Shown: positions 55,918 through 64,000 of the stretch, one piece after another
Layout: every line of letters begins with the position of its first letter
Position numbering within the stretch: the stretch's first letter is position 1
From: Saprospiraceae bacterium
GTDB taxonomy: Bacteria > Bacteroidota > Bacteroidia > Chitinophagales > Saprospiraceae
Length of the DNA: 64,000 nucleotides
Reading direction: 5' to 3'
Assembly: GCA_016713025.1 (NCBI GenBank)
Contig: JADJPZ010000004.1
Span: 124,001-188,000, forward strand
The notes under the pieces: generated by a model
What the model was told of the DNA's origin: nothing
The model's database searches: none
Seen by the model: the letters and a program-made list of their open reading frames with translations, nothing else
Translations under genes and position numbers: made by a program

Positions 55918-57552
55918 TTATTTTGCGTGGTAAAGGGTATTTACTCTTTTACCATTTTCGTATACCGCAATAAAAGCGTCTCTGAAGCCTAATTTTCTTA
56001 TCTTATACACATCTGATGCAGCATTTTTAATGTCTTTATAACCCGTAAGTGTATATCTGTGTACTGCCTTGTTTGGAAAAAATTCTGTCGAGATATCACC
56101 AACTTCTGCCAGCTTAGGGAAAGTTGCATTTGGCTTTTTAATCGCGATAAACTGAATTCTGTATTCTGTTGTGTTGCTGGGCACTTTTGGTGAGTTAGTT
56201 GAAGATTTACTTTCGTCTACATTAGTTAAATCAGTCTTTTTGACATTTTTCATTTTCCCTTCAGTTGAACATCTCTCCAGATGAGAAGCAAAAATGATTT
56301 CCAAGGTTCTCGCATCAGCATCTTTATAATTTTTTACAAAATCTTTATACTCGCTTTTTGCTTCTGCACAATTTCCCATAGCACAAAGCGACAAGGCAAA
56401 CATATATTTAGCTCTGGGGTATTTAGGATCTGCTTTCAGCTTGTTGAAACAAGGGAGCGCATTCTCAAAATCGTTGGTTGCAAAATAGGATTCACCAGCC
56501 TTGTGTAAAAATTCAGCGGCTTCTTCATCATATTTCGCTTCTGGAGCTTCATAAGTAGTAGCAGGAATTTCTATTGGAGCTTCATTGGCATTGATCACAG
56601 GAATTTCTTCCATTGCAACTTCTTTATTTTCTTTTGGAGTTGTGACAACAGGTGCGATAGGCAGATCAATTTCTGGTTCAGGTTTTACTACGATTTCTTC
56701 TTTATTTTCTTCAATAATATTGGTAGCGACTTTTTCCTCTGTCACCGGCATAGTAATTTCTCTTATTTCTTCGGGCATCATTTTAGTCACCTTAGTCGGA
56801 ACTGGTCTTCCCAGTTGAAATATCAATCCCAAATGAACATTGACCACATTTATATCAGCAGCACCGGTTTGAGATAATTTTTGAGCTTCAAAATACTCTG
56901 CATCTTCTATGACACCATTTCTGTTTCCATCCTGTGCATTGCGGTAAGAATAATCATAATTAAACTTGCTCATGTAAGATGTGGTCAAGTATTCGGCTTT
57001 GGCCTGAAATCCAAGCCATTGATTCATTTTAAAAACAAACCTGGTACCCCCATTCCATGCAAGTTGATAATTTTCTGATGTGCCTGAAAAATGATATATC
57101 TGATAGTATTGATTGAAAAAAGATTTTGCAAAAACCAACTCAGGGACATTGATCTGACCTAAGCCTGCTTTTGCATACAAATCCCATTCAAACCTTTTAC
57201 CTGCAATTTTGAAAGTCGGCCCTGCCAAAACATATTTGGTATTCCAATTTTCTGCATTAGTATTTGAAAAATCTTCAAGATATTTTTTTGAAATATAGGA
57301 ACTAAATAAGTCCCTGCTTACATTACTGAATTGACCTGCTGAAAAACCTACACCAATGTTTTTGAAAAAATAATCAAACCCACCTGAAAAACTGGTCCCT
57401 CTGCCTGCAAACATGTGAGGATCCCCAAATTTTAATATCGGTTGAGAACCTCCTGCACCCAAATCAATTTGCAAAAATTTATTTGACTGAGCATATTGAA
57501 CTGAAATTACTACCCAAACAATCAATACTGAATGTATAATTCTACTTCTCAT
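55918..57552 (-). CDS. Barrel-linker-TPR-SPOR envelope protein
   Basis: A 544-residue secreted protein with three parts. Residues ~25-255 form a beta-barrel-like region (LQIDLGAGGSQPILKFGD to VHLGLIFQLGRP). A Glu/Pro/Val-rich linker of ~110 residues follows. Then come a TPR-like helical unit (AAEFLHKAGESYFATNDFENAL, YMFALSLCAMGNCAEAKSEY) and a C-terminal SPOR-like fold (EYRIQFIAIKKPNATFPKL, HRYTLTGYKDIKNA, GFRDAFIAVYENGKRV). A SPOR domain would bind denuded peptidoglycan. It converges with the lptB operon, 7 bp apart. Confidence 0.7.
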   Translation of the reverse strand: MRSRIIHSVLIVWVVISVQYAQSNKFLQIDLGAGGSQPILKFGDPHMFAGRGTSFSGGFDYFFKNIGVGFSAGQFSNVSRDLFSSYISKKYLEDFSNTNAENWNTKYVLAGPTFKIAGKRFEWDLYAKAGLGQINVPELVFAKSFFNQYYQIYHFSGTSENYQLAWNGGTRFVFKMNQWLGFQAKAEYLTTSYMSKFNYDYSYRNAQDGNRNGVIEDAEYFEAQKLSQTGAADINVVNVHLGLIFQLGRPVPTKVTKMMPEEIREITMPVTEEKVATNIIEENKEEIVVKPEPEIDLPIAPVVTTPKENKEVAMEEIPVINANEAPIEIPATTYEAPEAKYDEEAAEFLHKAGESYFATNDFENALPCFNKLKADPKYPRAKYMFALSLCAMGNCAEAKSEYKDFVKNYKDADARTLEIIFASHLERCSTEGKMKNVKKTDLTNVDESKSSTNSPKVPSNTTEYRIQFIAIKKPNATFPKLAEVGDISTEFFPNKAVHRYTLTGYKDIKNAASDVYKIRKLGFRDAFIAVYENGKRVNTLYHAK

Positions 57553-58030
57553 AACTATAAAATGTAAAATGAATATCTAAATAATGCGATAAAAAAAATA
57601 TGGATAGGTCCTTTTATCGATGCAAAAGTAAATATTTAATTTAATATGACATATTATTTTTTAATAAAAATTTTAAACAATTGATTATCTAGAGTTTACA
57701 ATAATAATTATATAATTTAATAATATGTTAATCATATAACAATAAAAAAATATATGAAGAATATTCGGAGTTTTTTTTAACCGAAATAAACAAGAATTTG
57801 TCTATACTGCATCCTTTTCGCTTAAGTGTCGCCCTACCCTGGACGTTTCTCAGTCGAAAAGGAAAATCAACCACTAAGCAGACCATAGCGAAGACTGGCT
57901 GGCGATTTTTGGCTCTTTAACCCGCTACACAAGGTGCAATAAAGTTTTGTGAGTAATTTTAACATCACAACCACTTGTAGCCAAATGGTGTAATTTTAAT
58001 CATCCTCAGAGCATTTCATCACTCTAAAAA
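57553..58030. other. Intergenic region upstream of the SPOR-like gene
   Basis: No gene is seen between the start of the SPOR-like gene and the hsp20 terminator; the sequence is AT-rich. Confidence 0.35.
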
Positions 58031-58032
58031 AG

Positions 58033-58058
58033 AAAGCCGGCATCTATTTGCCGGCCTT
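58033..58058 (-). terminator. Terminator of hsp20
   Basis: GCCGGCA (58036-58042) pairs with TGCCGGC (58049-58055), flanked by AA/TT pairs; on the minus strand the stem is followed by TTTCTTTTTT. It lies 36 bp from the hsp20 stop. Confidence 0.8.
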
Positions 58059-58093
58059 CCTTAATTCCGATAACACAAAAACAACAGAAATCA

Positions 58094-58546
58094 CTATTTC
58101 ACCTCAATCGCTTTTGGTGTAATGACTGCTTTTGGTTCTTTTTTATCAATTCCGATATGAAGTATGCCATCTTTGTAAACAGCAGCTATCTTATCTTCTT
58201 TCACATTGTCAGGCATACTGAAAGATCTGTTGAATGTTTCATAGCTGAATTCTCTCCTAAGATAATTTCCTTCTTTGTCCTTTTCCTCTTTTTCCATCCT
58301 TTTCTCAGCCTTAATGTTGAGAATTCCATTCAGTAATTCTACTTTAAAATCATCCTTTTTCATACCAGGCGCCGCGAGTTCTATATGGTACTCTTTGTCT
58401 GTCTCCTTGAGATTGACAGATGGCAGAGTAGAGCCCACTTTTGCAAAATTTTTGTCATTCCAGTCGAAAAAGTCTTTTGTAAAAAAATCATCAAAGAATG
58501 TTGGGAAAGTAGGAAACAGTGATGGTTTTTTAACTACTTGTGACAT
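58094..58546 (-). CDS. Small heat-shock protein Hsp20
   Basis: The 150-residue protein has the alpha-crystallin domain (VNLKETDKEYHIELAAPGMKK, ILNIKAEKRMEKEEKDKEGN, REFSYETFNRSFSMP) and the ending AVYKDGILHIGI; the C-terminal IXI-like motif is VIT/IEVK-like. It prevents aggregation of unfolded proteins. Its own promoter and a strong terminator flank it, so it is monocistronic. Confidence 0.95.
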   Translation of the reverse strand: MSQVVKKPSLFPTFPTFFDDFFTKDFFDWNDKNFAKVGSTLPSVNLKETDKEYHIELAAPGMKKDDFKVELLNGILNIKAEKRMEKEEKDKEGNYLRREFSYETFNRSFSMPDNVKEDKIAAVYKDGILHIGIDKKEPKAVITPKAIEVK

Positions 58547-58586
58547 AACTAAATATTTAAAAGTGAATTAATCTTTATCAACGGTA

Positions 58587-58594
58587 CAAAAATA
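58587..58594 (-). promoter_or_regulatory. Bacteroidota -7 element for hsp20
   Basis: On the minus strand TATTTTTG matches TAnnTTTG, 41 bp before the hsp20 ATG. A TTG (58616-58618) lies 21 bp upstream as a possible -33 box. Confidence 0.5.
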
Positions 58595-58618
58595 TAATAA
58601 ATATCATCCAATTGTCAA

Positions 58619-58958
58619 TGACTAATATCATCATGAGATATGATTTGATGTGCTTTTATATAATACGGTTCAATATTCGGATACACCCAATATTTTCTGG
58701 TCATTTTAGTTTTCTCATAGGAGCGATATAGTAAATAGGTCTACATACTGTTGAATGTATCTTAATGCTAATTTGACGAATTAGTAATATAGGTAGCCAG
58801 GTTCAATCTGATTATCGAATTACTAATATTATTAGGAGCAGTCTTATTTTCAAGGGGGTATCTTAATAATAAATACTATTTTTTATGCACATGGCATACA
58901 AAAAATTATCTTTTTGTAAAAATATTTAATAAAATGTTTTTTCTGTAATTTTTTTGCC
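58619..58958. other. Divergent intergenic region before the ATP-grasp operon
   Basis: No gene is seen. It is AT-rich and contains direct short repeats of TTAGTAATAT-like sequence at about 58780-58830. Confidence 0.35.
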
Positions 58959-58966
58959 TATATTTG
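58959..58966 (+). promoter_or_regulatory. -7 element of the ATP-grasp/Anbu operon
   Basis: TATATTTG matches TAnnTTTG, 66 bp before the first ATG of the operon. Confidence 0.5.
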
Positions 58967-59031
58967 ATTTTTCAATAGTAACACCACTTTATAGTTTCAC
59001 AGTTTTTTATAAAGCTCAATAAAAACTCATC

Positions 59032-60450
59032 ATGATGAATTATGATTTAGGAGATTTTTTTGATGAAATGTATTCAAACGATGGCAATGTAAGACCTCAT
59101 TATCAGGACCTTTCAGCAGCACTGGATAGTGTCTCCGCCGATAGAATATCGCAATTACAGCATTCAGCTGACAAAACCCAGATGAATATGGGTATGACAT
59201 TCAATGTTTACCATGATAATCAGGGCATTGAAAAAATTTTACATCTTGACATTATCCCGAGAATACTGCCCAATGATGAATGGCACCATTTGGAAAAAGG
59301 ATTGAAGCAGAGAATTTTAGCACTGAATCTTTTTATAAATGATGTGTATAATGATCAGAAATCATTAAAAGATAAAATTGTACCGGAAGACCTGATACTT
59401 GGTAGTAAAGATTTTCTAAAACCTTGTATCGGATTAAAACCACCAAAAGGCATATGGTGCCATATCACCGGTACCGATCTAGTAAAAAATATTGATGGTA
59501 ATTATTACATCCTTGAGGACAACCTTCGATGCCCATCCGGAGTGTCATATATGTTGGGTAGTCGGGATATTATAAAAAGGATTTATCCCAATTTATTCAA
59601 TAGGATGGGAGTGAGGCCTGTTTCTGATTATCCGATCCGCCTTCTCGAAATGCTGCAATATATTTCACAAAAAGAACATCCGGTAGTAGGGTTACTGACT
59701 CCCGGTATCTACAATTCAGCCTATTATGAACATTCATACCTTGCTTTGCAAATGGGTGTTGAGTTAGTGTCAGGTGTTGACCTGGTCACAGAAGATGATA
59801 AAGTCTATATGCAGACTACAAAAGGTCTGCAGCAAATAGATGTGATTTACAGAAGGATAGATGATACTTTTCTTGACCCGTTAGCTTTCAATCCGGCTTC
59901 TATGTTGGGCGTGCCCGGCATCTTCAATGCTTACAAAAAAGGAAATATAGCCATGGCCAATGCGCCGGGTACCGGAGTGGCCGATGATAAAGCCGTTTAT
60001 GCTTATGTTCCTAAATTGATCAAGTATTTTTTGAATGAAGAACCTATACTGGACAATGTTCCGACATATCTGGCAAGAAGCGAAGAAGACAGAAAATACA
60101 TTCTGGACAATATCGAAGAGCTCGTGGTCAAAGAAACCAACTCTGCCGGCGGTTATGGAATGATGATCGGCCCCAAATCCACCAAAGAGGAGCATGCTAC
60201 ATTCAGAAATCTGGTAAAAAATAATCCGGACAACTATATTGCTCAGCCGACTTTGTCATTGTCCACTGTTCCGAGTTGGATTGATGACCATTTAGAGCCA
60301 AGGCATGTTGATTTAAGGCCATACATTTTGTATGGTGAGGATATAGAAGTAATACCCGGGGCGCTGACAAGAGTGGCTCTTAAAAAAGGATCCCTTGTTG
60401 TGAATAGCTCTCAGGGAGGTGGCAGCAAGGACACCTGGGTACTTTATTAA
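59032..60450 (+). CDS. Circularly permuted ATP-grasp protein (DUF404/DUF407)
   Basis: A 472-residue protein of the circularly permuted ATP-grasp type 2 family (COG2308). Visible motifs include GIWCHITGTDLVKNIDGNYYILEDNLRCPSGVSY, VGLLTPG, VDVIYRRIDDTFLDP, the nucleotide-binding-type KETNSAGGYGMMIGP and HVDLRPYILYG. Such proteins are predicted peptide or amide ligases. It is the first gene of a four-gene operon with alpha-E, Anbu and transglutaminase, an arrangement long noted in comparative genomics as a peptide-modification system without a settled substrate. 23 bp separate it from the next gene. Confidence 0.9.
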   Translation: MMNYDLGDFFDEMYSNDGNVRPHYQDLSAALDSVSADRISQLQHSADKTQMNMGMTFNVYHDNQGIEKILHLDIIPRILPNDEWHHLEKGLKQRILALNLFINDVYNDQKSLKDKIVPEDLILGSKDFLKPCIGLKPPKGIWCHITGTDLVKNIDGNYYILEDNLRCPSGVSYMLGSRDIIKRIYPNLFNRMGVRPVSDYPIRLLEMLQYISQKEHPVVGLLTPGIYNSAYYEHSYLALQMGVELVSGVDLVTEDDKVYMQTTKGLQQIDVIYRRIDDTFLDPLAFNPASMLGVPGIFNAYKKGNIAMANAPGTGVADDKAVYAYVPKLIKYFLNEEPILDNVPTYLARSEEDRKYILDNIEELVVKETNSAGGYGMMIGPKSTKEEHATFRNLVKNNPDNYIAQPTLSLSTVPSWIDDHLEPRHVDLRPYILYGEDIEVIPGALTRVALKKGSLVVNSSQGGGSKDTWVLY

Positions 60451-60473
60451 TTTTTTTTAAATGTATACATAAT

Positions 60474-61472
60474 ATGTTAAGTAGGGTTGCAAATTCTATT
60501 TATTGGATGGGGAGATATCTCGAAAGAGCGGAAAACTATGCCCGCTTTATGGATGTAAATTTTAATCTGATGCTGGACCTTCCCAGAGATCAGAAAGAAC
60601 AATGGCTGCCATTGATTCAGGTCACAGGAGATTCTGAATATTACGCAGAACATTACAGCGGGTATGACAGAAATGATATTATTCATTTTATGGCATTTGA
60701 TGAGTCCAATCCAAATTCTATTATTTCAAGCGTTTCAAAAGCGCGCGAAAATGCCCGTGAAATCAGAGAAAATATCATCAAAGAAACATGGGAAAAACTC
60801 AACGAACTCTTCCATTATGTCAACGGGATGGCTGAAAGCAGTGATTGGATGGACGGTGACCCAATTCCATTTTTTACAGGAGTGAAAGAACAAATTTTGC
60901 TGATCAATGGTATCGGATTTGCTACCGTAGCTCGAACGGAAAGCTGGTATTTCAGGCTTTTAGGTATGTTTCTGGAAAGAGCAGATAAAACCAGCAGGAT
61001 CGTAGATGTAAAATACCATATATTATTACCGTCCCCGGCATTGGTGGGCTCTCCGATGGATTATCTGCATTGGTCTGCATTGCTCAAGTCGGTGTCAGGA
61101 TTTAATACTTACCGCAGGCTATACGGAAATCTGGAAGCCTCCAAGGTCGTCGAATTTTTAATTTTAAATGACGTTTTTCCAAGATCCGTATTTCACTGTA
61201 TCACAGAAGCCGAAAATTGTTTGAAAAACATTTCCGGAAACAGTAGCCGAGGATTTACAAATAGTCCTGAAAAAACCATCGGAGCACTCCGTTCCAAACT
61301 CGAGTTTACCTCGGTCCATGAAATCATTGATTTTGGTTTGCATCAGTATATTGATCAGCTCCAAATAAAAATAATTGACATTTCTAACAACGTAAATGAT
61401 ACTTTTTCCAACTTAAAAATAACTTTGCATCTCAAAATTCAATGCAAGAATGACATATTGCCTGGGCATTAA
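60474..61472 (+). CDS. Alpha-E domain protein (DUF403)
   Basis: A 332-residue all-helical alpha-E protein (COG2307): MLSRVANSIYWMGRYLERAENYARFMDVNFNLML, RENAREIRENIIKETWEKLNEL and FLERADKTSRIVDVKYHILL are typical. It is regularly encoded beside the ATP-grasp partner and likely acts with it. Its C-terminus overlaps the Anbu gene by 23 bp, so translation is coupled. Confidence 0.9.
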   Translation: MLSRVANSIYWMGRYLERAENYARFMDVNFNLMLDLPRDQKEQWLPLIQVTGDSEYYAEHYSGYDRNDIIHFMAFDESNPNSIISSVSKARENAREIRENIIKETWEKLNELFHYVNGMAESSDWMDGDPIPFFTGVKEQILLINGIGFATVARTESWYFRLLGMFLERADKTSRIVDVKYHILLPSPALVGSPMDYLHWSALLKSVSGFNTYRRLYGNLEASKVVEFLILNDVFPRSVFHCITEAENCLKNISGNSSRGFTNSPEKTIGALRSKLEFTSVHEIIDFGLHQYIDQLQIKIIDISNNVNDTFSNLKITLHLKIQCKNDILPGH

Positions 61473-62184
61473 AACCAAATATGGTCTGATAGGCCTTTCG
61501 GATACTCGTATCACATCAGGAAGTGAGACTACTACATCAAAAAAAGTGTACACCGTCAATAAAGAAAAACACAGTTTTTTTATCATGACTTCAGGACTCA
61601 GGTCAGTCAGGGATAAGGCTATCACCTATTTTAAAGACGTGATAGACGACCCTTCCAAAAATTTTAATAAACTATACAAAGCCGTCAATGAATTTGGCAA
61701 TTTAGTAAAACAAGTTGCCGAAGAAGACAAAAAGACTCTGGAACAGGCGGGATTGACTTTTAATTTATTTTCAATTATTGGCGGTCAGTTTGAAGATGAC
61801 GATAGTCCCAAAATGTATTTATTGTATCCTGAAGGAAATTGGATAGAAGTGCGGACAGGTACACCTTTTGTGGCCATCGGAAATTCAGGACCAGGAAGCC
61901 CGATCCTCAAGAGATCATTAAAGTATGAAGATAGCATCGAGTATGCATTGAAATGTGCATTTCTTGCTTTTGATGCATCCCGTATTTCTGTCAATGATGT
62001 AGATTTTCCCATTCATACTGTTATCCTGGAAAATAATTCTTTTTTCACCATTGAAAAAAAGTTTGAAGATCACGATTTGCGGGCAGTGTCGGCTTACTGG
62101 AATGACAGACTGAAAGAAGCTATCCACGACCTTCCGTCAGATGTACTCAACAGAGCATTTGATGCTGAAACAGCAAAATTATGA
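61450..62184 (+). CDS. Anbu proteasome-like peptidase
   Basis: A 244-residue Ntn-hydrolase of the Anbu/bacterial proteasome homologue group: MTYCLGIKTKYGLIGLSDTRIT. After Met removal, Thr1 is the expected N-terminal nucleophile and D17 (LSDTR) matches the catalytic Asp, with Lys near 30-31. SIIGGQFEDDDSPKMYLLYP and GTPFVAIGNSGPGSPIL are the family's Gly-rich strands. Anbu forms open spiral or ring assemblies and its substrate is unknown. The gene overlaps alpha-E and, by an ATGA, the transglutaminase gene. Confidence 0.9.
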   Translation: MTYCLGIKTKYGLIGLSDTRITSGSETTTSKKVYTVNKEKHSFFIMTSGLRSVRDKAITYFKDVIDDPSKNFNKLYKAVNEFGNLVKQVAEEDKKTLEQAGLTFNLFSIIGGQFEDDDSPKMYLLYPEGNWIEVRTGTPFVAIGNSGPGSPILKRSLKYEDSIEYALKCAFLAFDASRISVNDVDFPIHTVILENNSFFTIEKKFEDHDLRAVSAYWNDRLKEAIHDLPSDVLNRAFDAETAKL

Positions 62185-63023
62185 TTTTAGAAATCAATCA
62201 TGAGACACGATATACTTATGAAAATGAAGTGCTGCTCAATCCTCATATTCTATACCTTACTATACAAAACAGGAATTATTATCAGATAAAACACCATGCT
62301 ATCAGAGTAGATCCCGAACCTACCGGATTGAATGCCCTGATTGACCTGGAAAACTCATCATACTATCAGGCGTGGTTTGGACGATATACCAGTCATTTAG
62401 ATATCAAGGTGCAATTTATTGTAAAAACCAAGGAGTTTAACCCACTGCATTTTATCTATGACAACAGGTTTACAAAGTTGGACACAGGGTTTGACTATGG
62501 CGGATATAAAAACAAGTTGATAGAAGTATATTTACTCCAATTGTTCCTTCCCGAACTTAAATCATTTGCATTAGAATTTTTTCATGCCACCAATGATATA
62601 GTAAGCTTTTTACATAGTATCAATGCATACATTTATCAGCACTGGCAACATGAAATCAGGATAGCACCGGGGTTTCAGCATCCGCTTATCACATTTTCTG
62701 ACAAAAGAGGTTCTTGTCGTGATCTTGCTTGCATGATGATGGAGATGCTTAAAAGTGTAGGACTGGCTTCAAGATTTGTGAGTGGTTATGCATATAATCC
62801 ATCATTGTCAGATGAACACAATCTTCATGCGTGGATAGATATCTATGTCCCCGGTGCCGGGTGGATAGGCATTGACCCAAGCCTTGGATTGTTCTGCGAC
62901 CATCATTACTTTCCCCTTGCTGCCAGTTATGAACCATCCAATACACTACCTGTCATAGGTACTTTCGGAGGGACTTCAGGTAGTGAATTATATACTTATG
63001 TCGATATTCAAGAGAAAAACTAA
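62181..63023 (+). CDS. Transglutaminase-like protein
   Basis: A 280-residue protein with a beta-rich N-terminal domain (TRYTYENEVLLNPHILYL), typical of the bacterial transglutaminase N-terminal fold, and a papain-like triad C179 (RGSCRDLACMMMEML), H216 (NLHAWIDIYV) and D232 (GWIGIDPSLG). The enzyme would hydrolyse or crosslink peptide amides. It starts at the ATGA overlap with Anbu and closes the operon; catalytic residues are intact. Confidence 0.9.
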   Translation: MILEINHETRYTYENEVLLNPHILYLTIQNRNYYQIKHHAIRVDPEPTGLNALIDLENSSYYQAWFGRYTSHLDIKVQFIVKTKEFNPLHFIYDNRFTKLDTGFDYGGYKNKLIEVYLLQLFLPELKSFALEFFHATNDIVSFLHSINAYIYQHWQHEIRIAPGFQHPLITFSDKRGSCRDLACMMMEMLKSVGLASRFVSGYAYNPSLSDEHNLHAWIDIYVPGAGWIGIDPSLGLFCDHHYFPLAASYEPSNTLPVIGTFGGTSGSELYTYVDIQEKN

Positions 63024-63054
63024 TAATAAATTACGCTCATCTCACACATCATTC

Positions 63055-63062
63055 TAATTTTG
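63055..63062 (+). promoter_or_regulatory. -7 element for the Tricorn-like gene
   Basis: TAATTTTG matches TAnnTTTG, 33 bp before the ATG at 63096. It suggests the protease is transcribed separately from the operon, though readthrough is possible. Confidence 0.45.
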
Positions 63063-63095
63063 CAATTACCTTGCACCACTATAAAAGTCAATACA

Positions 63096-64000
63096 ATGAA
63101 GTCAATATTTTTAACCCTTCTTGGAATAGTTTTTTTTGGTTTAACTCATGCTCAGCAAAAGCATGCCTATTTCACATCCTTTCCTTGTATAAGTCCTGAT
63201 GGCAATCATATTGTTTTCACTTATGAAGGCGATCTTTGGAAAGCCAGTATTGACGGTGGATTTGCCACCAGACTTACCGCAATGCTGGGGGAAGAAACAA
63301 GGGCCAAGTACTCGCCTGATGGCAAATGGATCGCTTTTACCGGATCTCAATATGGTAATCAGGACGTTTACATATTGCCGGCTGATGGTGGTGAAGTAAA
63401 ACAATTGACCTTTCATGAAGCATTTGATCATGTGGACAACTGGAGTTGGGATTCGAAAGAAATTTATTTTACCTCATCAAGAGAGAATAGAAACTCAGCT
63501 TATGTGGTCCCGATTTCTGGTGGCACACCTAAAAGACTTTTTCATAATTTCTTTCATACTTTACACAATATAGCAATGCACCCTGATGGCGAAATCTTTT
63601 TCAGTGAAACATCCGAAAGCAAGGCACAGGCATACCGTAAAGGGTATAAAGGATCTTACAATCCCGAAATTCAATCCTACAATCCTAAAACCAACAATTT
63701 TAAAAAATATACTAAATACGAAGGCAAAGATATGTGGCCAACCATAGACCGACAAGGCAATGTATATTTTGTATCTGATGAAAAAAACGGGCAATACAAC
63801 CTATCTACCTTAAATAAAAGTAAAACCAGCCACCTGACCGATTTTAAGTCATCTATCAAACATCCGGTAGTTAGTGCAGATGGACGATATGTGGTTTTTG
63901 AGAAAGATTTTCAAATATTCAAATATGAGGTCAGGTCTGGCAAAACTTCAAAAGTTCCCGTAGTAACATTTACCAATGCGACAGCTGAGAAGGAAAAGGA
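63096..64000 (+). CDS. Tricorn-type protease, N-terminal part (runs off the window)
   Basis: An ATG at 63096 opens a frame without a stop to the window end (301 codons). It has a signal peptide (MKSIFLTLLGIVFFGLTHAQ) and a beta-propeller with repeats such as SPDGNHIVFTYEGDLWKASIDGG, YSPDGKWIAFTG, WSWDSKEIYFTSSREN and ISADGRYVVFEKD-like. This is the propeller of S41 Tricorn-like proteases, which in full are about 1,050-1,100 residues with PDZ and catalytic domains. It would degrade peptides in the periplasm. The neighbouring Anbu operon is also proteolysis-linked. Confidence 0.85.
   Translation, partial: MKSIFLTLLGIVFFGLTHAQQKHAYFTSFPCISPDGNHIVFTYEGDLWKASIDGGFATRLTAMLGEETRAKYSPDGKWIAFTGSQYGNQDVYILPADGGEVKQLTFHEAFDHVDNWSWDSKEIYFTSSRENRNSAYVVPISGGTPKRLFHNFFHTLHNIAMHPDGEIFFSETSESKAQAYRKGYKGSYNPEIQSYNPKTNNFKKYTKYEGKDMWPTIDRQGNVYFVSDEKNGQYNLSTLNKSKTSHLTDFKSSIKHPVVSADGRYVVFEKDFQIFKYEVRSGKTSKVPVVTFTNATAEKEK

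Overview
The window is AT-rich chromosomal DNA of a Bacteroidota member, most likely a saprospiral (Saprospiria/Saprospiraceae-type) bacterium. The evidence is the TAnnTTTG promoter motifs ahead of several genes, weak or absent Shine-Dalgarno sequences, many secreted or lipobox proteins, a TonB-receptor-like barrel, DUF1573, NamZ, DUF1460, DUF4197 and SPOR-type proteins, a bacterial iodotyrosine-deiodinase-like nitroreductase, and a PKD/CSLREA-like secreted metalloprotease. The taxonomic call is inference. No rRNA, tRNA or CRISPR array was found.

Layout. 0-2 kb: a DnaC/IstB-like AAA+ remnant with iteron-like repeats and hairpins. 2.2-4.6 kb: an iodotyrosine deiodinase homologue, Mn-type superoxide dismutase and a secreted protein. 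4.7-17.4 kb: almost every gene is broken by small indels, mostly in homopolymers. The genes are a beta-propeller lipoprotein, DUF1573, a DsbA/FrnE-like protein, NamZ, a tandem-repeat secreted protein, a large HExxH secreted protease, and a minus-strand cluster (coiled-coil protein, MiaE, small protein, cyclophilin, PKD-cyclophilin, polyphosphate glucokinase). The pattern looks more like poor consensus quality than biological decay, although both may contribute. 17.4-24.7 kb: a 5'-truncated hsdM, a 5'-truncated BNR/sortilin-like protein, an alpha/beta hydrolase and glycerate kinase; a ~22-bp repeat occurs in inverted orientation at both edges.

24.7-36.6 kb: a DEAD-box helicase, a TlpA-like thioredoxin, a 36-residue membrane microprotein with its own terminator, a tubby/LURP-like protein, then a cassette of an NTF2-like protein and a tyrosine-decarboxylase-like enzyme. 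This cassette is bounded by inverted copies of a ~105-bp palindromic repeat and by two copies of an M14 peptidase 3' end. It is followed by a minus-strand pair encoding an unknown protein and a zinc-finger class III cyclase-like protein lacking the usual catalytic Asn/Arg. 35-48 kb: an M20 amidohydrolase, envelope proteins, an outer-membrane receptor, a 1.2-kb intergenic region rich in hairpins, a CoA-transferase, a nucleosidase-like protein and two barrel-like proteins.

48-58 kb: DoxX, a MazG-like pyrophosphohydrolase, a DUF4953-type metalloprotease, TrhO, an Ig-like lipoprotein with LptB and two tiny overlapping lipoproteins, a barrel-TPR-SPOR protein and Hsp20. 59-64 kb: a tight operon of circularly permuted ATP-grasp, alpha-E, Anbu (proteasome-like) and transglutaminase, followed by a Tricorn-type protease that runs off the window. 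Together the last five genes suggest a peptide ligation/proteolysis module, the strongest system-level signal here; the decarboxylase cassette and the degenerate cyclase pair are the most novel-looking.
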